Below are positions 37,437 through 46,707 of a DNA stretch of 51,620 nt, piece after piece. The notes under the pieces were generated by a model, which saw nothing but the letters and a program-made list of their open reading frames with translations, had not been told where the DNA came from and made no database searches. Each line of letters begins with the position of its first letter. The stretch's first letter is position 1. The DNA is taken from contig JAQMWT010000069.1 of the NCBI GenBank assembly GCA_029834535.1, forward strand, positions 1-51,620, read 5' to 3'. Source of the stretch: Chrysophaeum taylorii (Eukaryota; Sar; Pelagophyceae; Pelagomonadales; Pelagomonadaceae). The translations under genes were made by a program, and so were the position numbers.

Positions 37437-37530
37437 GTCAAGTTTCCAACCACCATGTATGTTTGGTCACCGTAAATCCCCAACAAGTTTGGTCACTTAA
37501 GTTTAGTCAATCCGTATCTTGGCTGACTAA
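37437..37530. repeat. left subterminal repeats of the Mutator-like element
   Basis: AAGTTTGGTCAC-type units in both orientations (GTTTGGTCAC, AAGTTTGGTCAC, TTAAGTTTAGTCA, TGACTAAACTTA). Such subterminal motifs are usually transposase binding sites. Confidence 0.7.
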
Positions 37531-38397
37531 ACTTATGCTTGAGGAAAGCAAGGATAGGGCTCGCTGACAAAACAAGGCCCGCTGTGATCAAGCATTTGGA
37601 GGTTCTGCATGTCGCGTCGTGACTCCGGAGCGTCCTTCGACTTCGACACGGATGACGAGGAGGTCGATATCGACGAGGGCTTCGCTCAGGTCGAGCGGGA
37701 CCGTGCTGGTATCACGCTGACGTCGGGCGACGACGACACCAAGAACGGAAAGCGTGGCCTGACGAAGGTTAACGACTGTGACAGATCGCCGCGTACGCTG
37801 TCGCAGCTCAGAATGTTCAAGCACCACGTTTCGCTGCTTTCACGCTACCCGACGAAATCCGAATTTAGTATGTGCGTTCGGGAAGAGGCCGAGTTGCAGC
37901 AGAAGATGGTCGACACGGGGGGGAAGCAACAGCGTGCATAACATGATCAATACCGCGACGGCGTTGTCGTTCAAGTGTAAAGTAGAGGGCTGCGGCTTCT
38001 TTAAGCGCGCTGCTCGTCGTGATGGGCTTATAGACTTCGTCGTCACGCATGATGAACCTCACACAGGAGTTTTTACACCGACGAAAACCCAGCCCAAGTC
38101 GAACTACCGCGCAGAGCACTTCTTAGAGGCCGTGACGACCATCATCAAGAAGGGCTCTATGGAGAGCAAGTCAGGAGGCACTACTCGGAAAGGCGTCTGG
38201 TAGATGTCCACAACAACGTCATCAAGGAAAGGCTCAATGAGATGACGAACCGTGAGCATACACTCTCATCCGTCGAGAACATCTAGCTCAAGTCCATCCT
38301 AGCGCTCTTGGGAAACGAGGAGAGGAACGCGGTATCAGCGGTGTCTTGCGCAGGTCTTGTTTGTGGCTGTTGTCCTGCGAGGAGGTGCATGTGTGTG

Positions 38398-38600
38398 ATC
38401 AAACTTGTAATGTTCTGACCAAACTTTGTGACAAAACTTGTGACTGTATGACCAAACGTGTGACTTTATGACCAAACTTTTGACTTGGTGACCAAACTTG
38501 TGACTTAATGATCAAACTTATGTTCGTGTGATCAAACTTTGTGATTAAACTTGTAGCTTTCTGATCAAACTCTTTTGGTTTCGTGACCACACTTGAAAAT
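38398..38600. repeat. internal array of TGACCAAACTT units in a transposase intron
   Basis: About eleven copies of TGAYCAAACTTGTGACT-like units, mostly 18-22 bp apart and all in one orientation. The same core makes up the subterminal regions of the element. The array lies upstream of the intron acceptor at 38679. Confidence 0.8.
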
Positions 38601-40673
38601 CGTAGCTTAGTGTGTTAGTATACTTCGCCACATCTACATTCACGTGTGTGCATCAAAGTCACACTTGTCATTCTCTTAGGCGGAGTTGCACGCTTGCCAG
38701 CGCGCGTTGCGAGCCCACGGTCATGCGGTTAAGTTGTATGGCGCGAAACAAGGAGATCTCCTGAAGGTATTCATGAAGAGGCTCAAGTCTGAGCACAAGT
38801 CGGAACAAGAGTTCAGGCATGGCTCCGACAGGAGCCGGTACAAGAGCTTAGACCTCAACGACTACAAGATCCCTGAAACGCTGCAGTCACCTGCCTTGGC
38901 TGATAGGAAGTTCTTCTTAGGTTATGTCGTCGTGTCGAAACCCGCCATACGCATGATGAATGCGGGCCTCCTGCGCCGGCAGGCGTTTATTGACGGCGTT
39001 CACTGCCTCGACAACCAGGTGATGATTTCTGTGACCGGCCGTGATGCCAACAACCACCTCGTGATGATATCCACTTCGTGGTGGAACATGACCGAGTCTG
39101 CGGAATCGATCGGCAAGGTCATTAAACTGACCGTCGAGAACATCCCGCACAGAAACTGTCAGGGATTCGTCATAGTACAGGACTTCCAAAAGGGAGGCCT
39201 CATAGCGCACGTCACCGTGAGTGACCTCGCTAGCACCATTTGATTCCTCGTCTAATTCCGATTCCTGCGCAGCATACGCCCGAGGCCGACGCCTTCTCGT
39301 GCAGTAAGTCTTTGATGAACTGTTTACTCTTCGTGAATACGTCCTATTCACAGTGAACCACGGCAGCGAGAACATCGCAAAGATCGCGGAATCCGGGGAC
39401 GCCGCTATCTTTCGTCGCTTTGTTGAGGCGCCTACGAAGGCGGCCAGCGACGCTTTTCATGCCGAACTTTCTCCCAAGGCCCAGCGTTGGGTGAGTCATA
39501 ATCTCCTCGTGGCATTGAGTTTTCTGGCACTACAGGTTGCCAGTCGGCGCGAATATGCGCGAAAGCATCTGAACGATCAGGAAGCAGACACCGTCACAGT
39601 GTTAGACGGGCCCAGGGCACTCTTTGGCACGAGTACGAACAACCCGGCGGAGGCTTTCAACAAGAAGCACATCAACGCGAGGTTATGCAACGGACCCAAG
39701 TCCCTCCAGACCTTGTTCGCTGAGCAGGCAACGACCTACGCGGATACGAGCGCAGCGGCCATCCGGTGCGCAAAAACCGGCGAGAGGCTCACGTGAGTGT
39801 TCCTCGTGTTCGGATGCAAATTGTTGCGTCATTAGTTTCGTCTTGTCTTCGATCAAAATGGCGTGTTTTCGGCCAATAATCTCAAGGGTCTCAACCATCT
39901 CAAATACGTACGGGCCTACGGGCCTTTGTCTTTTCAGATCAAACTCCCGTTGTTATGTTCACACTTGTCGGGTTGTTCTATGTGATATCTAAGCGTGAAC
40001 CGTAGGCCCAACTACAATAATGATGCCCAAGTCAAGGTTGCAAAAAGCAAGACCCGGATAACAAGAGTTCAGCCTTACGGCGGCGGCGCTGGGGCCAATA
40101 AGGGGACGTTCTTGGTGTATGTCAAAGGTGACAACAATCAGCAACTTACGTCCGTCGTTGTTATCGGGCAGAAGGGATACGTGAATTTTGAAGATTCGGA
40201 GCAACTCGACGTACTTTCCTGTAGCTGTGGCAACTACGCGTTCTCTCGCTTGCCGTGCGTTTGCATGATTGGAGCTCAGATAGCTCGCGGTGAGCATGCT
40301 GAGGATCTCTATCCACTTTGGACCACGACGCAGCGTTGGGAAAATCAATATCGGGTCGGGGGGGTGTTTCCGATTCTCAACGCAACGGAAATTGAATCGG
40401 CGCAAGGAGAAATTGAAGCCGAATGCAAAGAAGCTGGTGAGGAGTTTGAGCCTTGGCTGCCATCCGCGATCGGGCCCCGACGGACAGGCAGGCCAAAGAC
40501 CGACCAACGCCAAGAATCCTCGCTGCGGAAGAATACGGGGTCGGGGTCAAAGAAGGACCGGAAGCGAGCACGAAAAGAAATGGCCAAGACGTTCGCCGGG
40601 TTGGACCCAGAAGGAACTGCAGCCCGGGTCGCCAGTAAAAAGCGGAGGAAAGGAGGCCGCAAAGCAACCGAGC

Positions 40674-40775
40674 CTCCCGAGCCTACCGAGCCTACCGAGC
40701 CTCCCGCGTATACCGAGCCTCCCGCGTATACCGAGCCTCCCGCGTCTACCGAGCCTCCCGCGTCGACTGAGCCCC
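40674..40775 (+). repeat. Pro-Glu-Thr coding minisatellite in the MULE transposase
   Basis: CCTACCGAG and CCCGCGTATACCGAGCCT units encode PTEPTEPPAYTEPPAYTEPP and more. In frame, likely a disordered linker between the SWIM finger and the C-terminal Tudor-like part. Confidence 0.8.
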
Positions 40776-41196
40776 CAAACAAGCAGCAGAAAGAGTCGTC
40801 TACAAGCTCGTTTCCTCCCTGGTGGCCAACAGACAAAGAAGCGTGGGACCTTGCGCGCGCCGAGCTCACCACCACCCTCAATATGCTTACGGCGCGCGGA
40901 AGGAGTGTCAAATCAGTCCGGGTGATGGCTTCGGATGTGCCATATCCCGCTGCGCAGCCTAAACACTACGTTCCTGGAACAGTCACCTACGCCAGAAACA
41001 AGTTCGCCGTCACGTACGACAACGGGGACGATACGGAGCGATATGATGCGAACGACGAAGACAAGGGAATCCTTGCCGAGCTGAGTATGGGGTACTTCTT
41101 ACCTTTCGAGAACGATTCGGTGCGATATTTGAAGCCGAGTTCAATGATGTGTGTTTTTATGGGAGTGTCCAATAATGTTTGTAGCAGCGAGCTCGT

Positions 41197-41907
41197 GTGA
41201 CCCCACGGTCCTATCGGGCATGTACACCCAACGCACTCGACACGGAAACAACGGGCTTCATGCAGGAATCCAATCAATCAGGACGGCCTACGCGTGCTCC
41301 ACCGGCCGGAAAGCCTCGCTCCAAAAAAAGGACCCAGTGCGCCATGTTCTCCGCTCGTTCAACAAGGCTCACAGGTGACTTGTTTATTTCCAAGCTCCCG
41401 CGTCGACTTCAAATCCATGGTTCATTAACGCCCGGGGGGCACTTCGACATAGCCGTGTGGTTGCCCCGACAAGACCGCCAACGACAACCTCCACAACACT
41501 ATCAAGAGGCACCCTCCTTAGAACCTCTGATGCGCGCTCTCGACCCTGAATCGATTCGCAAAGACGCTCTCCCTCTCGGATTTTGGGATCCAGAATGGGG
41601 TGATCCGTGTCACGCTGACCATTTACCTTTGTCTTTTGGCGTCTGCCTCTTGCCGAAGAATGGCGGACGACCACAGCAACAGCACCATGGTGAGTCGCGG
41701 TATGGGATGCTCCTACGATGGAAGGTGCGAGAATGGGCCCAGCTTAACCGCGTCAAGCCGTGGGAAACTGCTGGCGAGGCCGCGCGTCGCAGCCCTCAAT
41801 ATGCGAAGCTCCTTGCGTATCGCCGCGCTGCCTTAGGATCTCCTTCTAAGACGGTCATGGGGGGGTGTCCATGCCGCGCGTGTAACGCCACGGTAGATTC
41901 TGCGTAG
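41197..41907 (+). CDS. accessory ORF of the Mutator-like element
   Basis: 236 codons, overlapping the transposase stop by 4 bp, inside the element boundaries. It contains GDLFISKLPRRLQIHGSLTP, GFWDPEWGDPCHADHLPLSF, LRWKVREWAQLNRVKPWETA and a C-terminal CPCRACNA cluster. I recognise no family. The start may be internal, since the first 40 residues are weak; the ORF could instead be a 3' exon of the transposase. Confidence 0.4.
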   Translation: MTPRSYRACTPNALDTETTGFMQESNQSGRPTRAPPAGKPRSKKRTQCAMFSARSTRLTGDLFISKLPRRLQIHGSLTPGGHFDIAVWLPRQDRQRQPPQHYQEAPSLEPLMRALDPESIRKDALPLGFWDPEWGDPCHADHLPLSFGVCLLPKNGGRPQQQHHGESRYGMLLRWKVREWAQLNRVKPWETAGEAARRSPQYAKLLAYRRAALGSPSKTVMGGCPCRACNATVDSA

Positions 41908-41974
41908 CTGCAGCACCTAGCTTTCGATTTAAAAGCATTTTCGCACCAATAGCGCTCACGCGCCCCCTTAAAAA

Positions 41975-42242
41975 GCCTCCTTAAGTTTGATTTTAAAAGC
42001 CGAAGTTTGGTCAATACTGTGGAAGTTTGAGGAGTAGTGATCAAACTTGTTGACCAAACTTACAAGGAAATTAATCAAACTTGAAGGGTTGATTGATCAA
42101 ACTTAATGCAACTTCGGAGTGACCAAACTTAACTGACCTAACTTCTATGGAAAGTGACCACACATGTGAGTTTTTCCTTAATCATACATCAAAATCGAGC
42201 AAACATGAAAGAAATTCACCAAACTTTTTGACCAAACTTGAC
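41975..42242. repeat. right subterminal repeats of the Mutator-like element
   Basis: At least ten TGACCAAACTT / AAGTTTGATC units in both orientations, up to the terminal GACCAAACTTGAC at 42230-42242. Confidence 0.8.
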
Positions 42243-42249
42243 GGATCCC

Positions 42250-42602
42250 TAATTATTAATAACCCTTTGACCTCTTCTAGAACCACCCCGCCTTATACCT
42301 TTCTTCGCCCTCCTTCTCCTGCCTCTCCTTTTTGCTCTTTCCCTTTCGCAGGCTTTGCTGCTCCACTCCCTTTCTCTGCCCTCCCCTTCCCGCTTCTGCC
42401 CTTTGCACACTTCATCAGGATTGTTATTTGATAACGCCGCCCTCTCTGTTCCCCCCCCCCCTTCTCTTCCTCTGCGCGCGCCACTCCATACGGCTCTTTA
42501 AACCAAGTGTAGTTTACTATAAACGTCTCGTGGCATGTGGGGACATCATCTAAAGTAAAATTGGTGAAATTTGACATCTAGAGCAGGGTCTAGAGCAGGG
42601 TC
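42250..42602. other. pyrimidine-rich intergenic DNA
   Basis: C/T-rich on the plus strand (CCTTCTCCTGCCTCTCC and similar), directly right of the Mutator-like element. No gene seen. Confidence 0.5.
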
Positions 42603-43320
42603 TTAGGCGGCGTCCTCGCCTTGGTCTTCAATGCGCGCCTCGGCACGGCGGTTCGTCTCGCTCAATTGGTCCTTGCCGCGGCAGGTCTTGATGCGTTTTT
42701 TATCTGAACGTAAGCCATGGCGACGATAACGCAAATCAGAAGCGGGCTGATAAAGGCGAGGTGGATGCCGGTCGTCTTGCAATTGCTCCCCGGGAGCGAG
42801 AGCTCGCCGTTGGCCGCCTTGACGTCGGCACACCGTATGGGAAGATGCTCGCCATGGTGACGAGCGGATTGGGCCTGCATCGAAAGCGTCGCTACCCGAA
42901 CACTCGAGGGTGCGTTTCATTCGACACTGGATAGCACTGGAGGACTGGCGGGAGCGTGTAAGCGACATGGATCTGGAGCGCGCAATAAACGTCGACAAAT
43001 ATGACGCTCGAGTTGATCCACCAGAACCGTGGTGCCAAAGCGATAAGGAGCCCAGTGAGCAAGAATCCAAGAGTTACCGACTGGACTGCCGCGATGACGA
43101 TGGTCTCGAGGATCGCGTCTCACTTGCGCGTGAGCAAGAGCCCGCCGTCCTCGTGATGCTGGCCACGCTTGAAGCAATACTTAAGGATCGACCCGAAGTG
43201 GACTGCACGCACAGAAGAACAGTCAGCATGAGGCCAGGTCGCGAGACGACGACAGACCCGACACCTTCTGTTTTGGTCTCGCGTAGTGATACCACCACCA
43301 GCTTGGCGTCATTGGTTATT
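42603..43320 (-). pseudogene. multi-pass membrane protein remnant joined to a copied 7TM start
   Basis: At the right end the first 21 codons of the 7TM gene (MTPSWWWYHYARPKQKVSGL) are present because of the segmental duplication, then the sequence diverges. Next comes FGSILKYCFKRGQHHEDGG, an in-frame TGA, TIVIAAVQSVTLGFLLTGLL, FVDVYCALQIHVAYTLPPVL, a TAG and, in a second frame, GIHLAFISPLLICVIVAMAY, with a charged tail in a third (SETNRRAEARIEDQGEDAA). There are at least three membrane segments. The family is not identified. Short introns could explain part of the breakage. Confidence 0.5.
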
Positions 43321-43352
43321 ACTTTTATGATTGTGGAGAGCCGTCGGAAATG

Positions 43353-44396
43353 CTAAGGGACCCAGCCCGAGCCCGAGTTGTAGAGGATGCCGGTGTGGTT
43401 GGTCAAGGCGCGTCGCGTCAGCTCGAGTTGGGCGTCGACGAGCTTGAACCAGGGGTTCGTGGGACCCGCGGTGGGTGGCCATAATTTGCGACGAATCGCG
43501 AAATTCAGCTCCGTGGACACTTCTAGAAACCTATTGGTCTTGTTTATCGCGTGAGTGTCGAGGTGCACGAGCGGAACAGCGATCACCGCGCACGGTGGCT
43601 TGTTTTCTTCTTCGAAGCCAAGGTACATCCACGCGGCGCCGCACCACACGTGGTTGGAGCCCCAGTCCGAATGGATCTGTTGTTGGTATTCGGCGATATC
43701 CAGGAGATAGGGCGCGAGCCAGTAGAAGAATCTCACGCTCAAGACCGGCGCCTGGGCTTCAACAAAGGTGGTCCACACGGCACCACACTCGGGGCCGCAG
43801 TTTGGCACCTCGTCGTTCACGTGAAACTCTACCCACTGGGTTGCCGGACGTATCGTCGGCTGCGACAATACCGGCGACCCGACCGCCCGATGCCAGGCCC
43901 AGAACCTCCGCAAGTCAAACGACGCGATCTCCATGTCCTCGTCCAGAAGCCACGCGTAGTCGAACCCGTCGAGCCGATCGACCATCCTGAGCTGGAACTG
44001 GAGCTTTGGGCAAATCCAAGCAGCCGAGCAAATTTGGCCAGGCCTCCGCCCGTCGTACACGTCCAGCCCAACCCCTAACGTCTCGGCCGCCTCGACGGCG
44101 TCGCCCCACAACTCTGGGCTCCCGGCGTAGAGCGCGACGGCCACGTGACTCTCCAAATCTTCGTACGATGCGAGCGCCTTGAGGCTCGCAATCGCGTTCG
44201 CGATCGTCTTCGTCCTCGAGTCGGCCGTCAACCCGACGAAGAGACGGGGCAACTTCTGGTCGTCGTCATCTCGCACCTCTTCGCCCCGTACGCAACACAC
44301 GTCGCGCCCACGCGGCGGGTTCTCAGGGTCCAAAAGTCGTGGTCTGGCGCCGCCTGAAACCACCACCTGCCCATAAATTATGATCAAGAACAACAT
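43353..44396 (-). CDS. DUF707-like putative glycosyltransferase, copy 2
   Basis: 347 residues, intact and nearly identical to 32641-33714. Differences: start MLFLIIIYGQ, short poly-Glu (FEEENKPP instead of ten Glu), W-V-E-F-H-V for W-A-K-F-H-V, and one Asp fewer in the RDDDDQK run. The acidic LLDEDMEI motif and FVEAQAPVLS are unchanged. Because both copies stay open while neighbouring transposase copies are broken, both may be under selection, although the duplication is young. Confidence 0.6.
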   Translation of the reverse strand: MLFLIIIYGQVVVSGGARPRLLDPENPPRGRDVCCVRGEEVRDDDDQKLPRLFVGLTADSRTKTIANAIASLKALASYEDLESHVAVALYAGSPELWGDAVEAAETLGVGLDVYDGRRPGQICSAAWICPKLQFQLRMVDRLDGFDYAWLLDEDMEIASFDLRRFWAWHRAVGSPVLSQPTIRPATQWVEFHVNDEVPNCGPECGAVWTTFVEAQAPVLSVRFFYWLAPYLLDIAEYQQQIHSDWGSNHVWCGAAWMYLGFEEENKPPCAVIAVPLVHLDTHAINKTNRFLEVSTELNFAIRRKLWPPTAGPTNPWFKLVDAQLELTRRALTNHTGILYNSGSGWVP

Positions 44397-44680
44397 CCCA
44401 TCTCGAAAGATATTTGAACTATTTGTAATAAATAATAAGTTTACCGGTTAAATCTCAATACTTTTCAAGATTTCTTACACGAATACAGTAACGAACAGTG
44501 CCGACTGGCACATTTCTTTTTCTTTCGGGAGAATTCTACGAAGACCTCGAGCAACACGGGCCGCCAGACGCCGGAGCTTTGGTCGAGATGTAAAAGGGTT
44601 CCGTGTGGCCCTCCGGAGCCACCAGACTGCTTCTGGGCCATTACACTTCATACTCAAATAGGACTGGCAGAGTCTAGCAG

Positions 44681-45935
44681 CTAATGTCGGCGTTGGGGGC
44701 TTGCAGCAAATTTCTCAGGGGACTCAGTGCCACCCGTCGCTGAGGAGGCGCGGCGAGCACGGCGGCAAGCTTGACGGTGGCAAGCTTGTCGGCCTCGGCC
44801 TTGCATGAAAGAGATGCCGAGGCTGTCTGACTTCTTCATTCTTTTCTTGGGCGGCGCGTTCTCCTCGTTGCCGGTGAACTTGGCTCGGAGCGATGCAGGG
44901 ACCCAGGACAGCTGCAGCTTCATGGAAAACTGCTCCTCCAGCTTGCGGAGTAGGATGATCTTGGCTTCTTCGGCGTTGGTGTAGGGAAGTTGGAATCTGG
45001 ATAGCTCCTCCTTGAGCGTCACGGCTGTGGCATGCTCGACCTTCGAGACGGCTGTCTTGAGGTAGGTTCCTTGCAAACCCAACTCCGAATTTGCGGCACC
45101 ACCAACAGCCTCAAGGTCGGCAGACGTCAGGCGGCCAGAGGTGTTGGCGGCGGAGGCGCCGCCGTCGACTTCGACGTAAGCGTCTACGACGTCATCCACG
45201 CGGTTCTCGCGGAACGCAGGGAATAAAGTCGTGACGCCGTTGAGCTCGGTCGAGAGCCCGGGCTCTGAAGGTCGAGAGCCCGGGCTCTGAAGGTCGAGAG
45301 CCCGGGCTCTGAAGCGGAGCGGGCCGCGGCGTTCTGCTCCTTCTTGAGCTGGGATCAGTAGGGGGCCATGGTGAAGAGGACGATGCCGGACTTGTACGCA
45401 GCACCAGCCGCCAGCCCTGCTCGCAGAAAAAGTCCAGAACCTCGAGAGTGAAATGCGTGCCGACGCCGTCGCAAATGAGAGTCGCTGGTTGACAAGGCGA
45501 GACCGGCGGGTCCATCTTGGCCGAGACGCGCTCGAGGAACTCGAGGAAGGCGCCGGTGTCGACTGAACCCTTGGTATCGCAGGTGGTCGCTGGTGGCACG
45601 AGCAGGCCATGGAACACGCACGTGGGCGCGGCCTCCATAAAGCTGGCCATATCAACGGCCTCGGCGGAGATGGATGCAAAGAACGGCGTTGGCTCCGGGG
45701 CAGCGCTGCTGCCGCCAACGGCACTGAGGTTGACGCTCGTCTTGCAGCCGACTGACTCGCCATCGTCGCCGTGTGCGCGCACCGTCCGCTCAGCGCGGCC
45801 CGTGCGCTGGCCGCCGTTGCCGTGCGTGGCGTTGGTTATCTTTGTCTCGTCGATGGAGATCAGGTCGGTAGACGGCGCTGGTTGCCACGTGCGCGAACTC
45901 AGGTCGCTCCTCCACGGGGCGCAAGAGAAGTTCAT
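44681..45935 (-). pseudogene. DDE-superfamily transposase, broken, copy 2
   Basis: Same content as 35053-36302: LISIDETKITNATHGNGGQR, PATLICDGVGTHFTLEVLDF, the same frameshift after GWRLVLRTS and the same TGA after MAPY. It lacks some triplets in the linker (fewer ANT repeats) and has a 22-bp unit present three times at 45248-45313. Confidence 0.65.
45248..45313. repeat. 22-bp triplicate with palindrome AGAGCCCGGGCTCT
   Basis: Three perfect tandem copies at 45248, 45270 and 45292, each containing the 14-bp palindrome. Copy 1 of the segment has only one (about 35659-35680). Confidence 0.9.
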
Positions 45936-46183
45936 TTGTAGAACGGAGGAAACAGCAAAAGGACGCGAGTTGGTTCAAAGGCAGGGCCGCACAACCGCTG
46001 TTGTCGACGCTAGCTACTACCCGAGGAGACGGGGCAGCAATCCAAGGCTGCCATTCGAAGGCGGGAGAGTGATCCCGCGCAGCGCGTGTTGGATGAAACA
46101 TGGAGAAGCATCTCGACGCTGTACTGGTCCTGCTGCTCAAAGCGAGGGATCGTGTTCGGGTCCGCGACGAGGCGCATAGTCTT

Positions 46184-46707
46184 GTGGCGTTAGGAGAAAT
46201 TATGCCTACCTGGCGCACCTTCGAATCTAGGTTCGCCGCTCGCGTCCGCGCTCTTGATGGAGTCACTGGACGTGGAAGGCCGTTCTCTCGCCACACAACC
46301 ACAAACAACTTCCGTGCCTGGTCCTCACAACTTGAGGATCGGCTGTTGCTTTATGATTAACATATTATCGAATCACAGAAATCAGGGTGACACATGTCAC
46401 GGAAAAGGAAGATGATGTCACAGAGAAAACTGACATCATCAGAACGGAGTAGGGTGCCCCTGATAAGGGGGGCCCTAAATGAGGGGTAAGCCTTAGGAGG
46501 CGGGAGTTGCCGCCACAGGACTCCCCTGGTAAGAATTCGAGCAGCCCCAGCGAGCGGCTAGCGCGAGGAGCGCGGCTTCGCCTTACGAGCATCTCGTGAG
46601 CGAATCTTCATGTAAACGTGGGCGATGATCGGTTCAGGAACTCGACTACTACAAAAATTTAACTTGGGGACCAGCACATCAATCTCGTGTGGAGCGAAGT
46701 CCGTGAC
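46184..46707 (-). other. possible 3' LTR/UTR of the Ty3-type element
   Basis: Downstream of the pol stop. It contains a perfect 10-bp inverted repeat GATGATGTCA / TGACATCATC at 46411-46440 and a nearby GTGACA-CA-TGTCAC. No second copy is visible in the window, so LTR borders cannot be set; the other LTR would lie beyond 51620 or is lost. No gene otherwise. Confidence 0.35.

Larger units (their letters stand above)
37609..41200 (+). pseudogene. MULE transposase with FAR1-like finger, MULE core, SWIM finger and Tudor-like tail
   Basis: A multi-exon gene with two frame problems. The acidic N-terminus starts at 37609 (MSRRDSGASFDFDTDDEEVD). At the G7 run 37917-37923 the frame must shift by one to reach the DNA-binding finger FKCKVEGCGFFKRAARRDGL followed by THDEPHTG. 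Another shift near 38150 gives RRLVDVHNNVIKERLNEM. A long intron ending at 38679 holds a repeat array. The MULE core follows: AFIDGVHCLDNQ, VTGRDANNH, FVIVQDFQKGG; then, after introns 39217-39272 and 39304-39353, HTPEADAFSC joined to MNHGSENIAK, and FGTSTNNPAEAFNKK. Intron 39793-39993 leads to a SWIM-type finger, LSCSCGNYAFSRLPCVCMIG (last ligand C, not H), a Pro-Glu-Thr repeat and a Tudor-like segment (YVPGTVTYARNKFAVTYDNG). Near-complete; homopolymer indels may be assembly errors. Confidence 0.75.
37421..42258 (+). mobile_element. Mutator-like transposon with TIRs and 9-bp target-site duplication
   Basis: The element is 37430-42249 (4820 bp). It is flanked by TAATTATTA at 37421-37429 and again at 42250-42258, a perfect 9-bp target-site duplication, the length typical of Mutator elements. 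Left end GGGAAAAGTCAAGTTT; right end, reverse complement, GGGATCCGTCAAGTTT: 13 of 16 bases match. Inside both ends and once internally are many copies of TGACCAAACTT. It encodes a MULE transposase (37609-41200) and a second ORF (41197-41907). It sits between the two copies of the 32.5-36.5 kb segment. Confidence 0.85.
43256..46183. repeat. dispersed duplicated segment, copy 2
   Basis: Counterpart of 32547-36550. The left end lies in the 7TM start codon region, the right end at GCGCATAGTCTT (46172-46183), after which the two copies differ. It lacks the roughly 1-kb stretch 34046-35041 of copy 1. Confidence 0.85.

Noticed and set aside
38398..38600. CRISPR-like array of regularly spaced TGACCAAACTT units
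   Set aside because: Units are short and degenerate, spacers are shorter than repeats, the host is eukaryotic, and the same unit forms the ends of the Mutator-like element.
42293..42577. 94-codon minus-strand Gly/Lys/Glu-rich ORF
   Set aside because: Low-complexity reading of a pyrimidine-rich tract.
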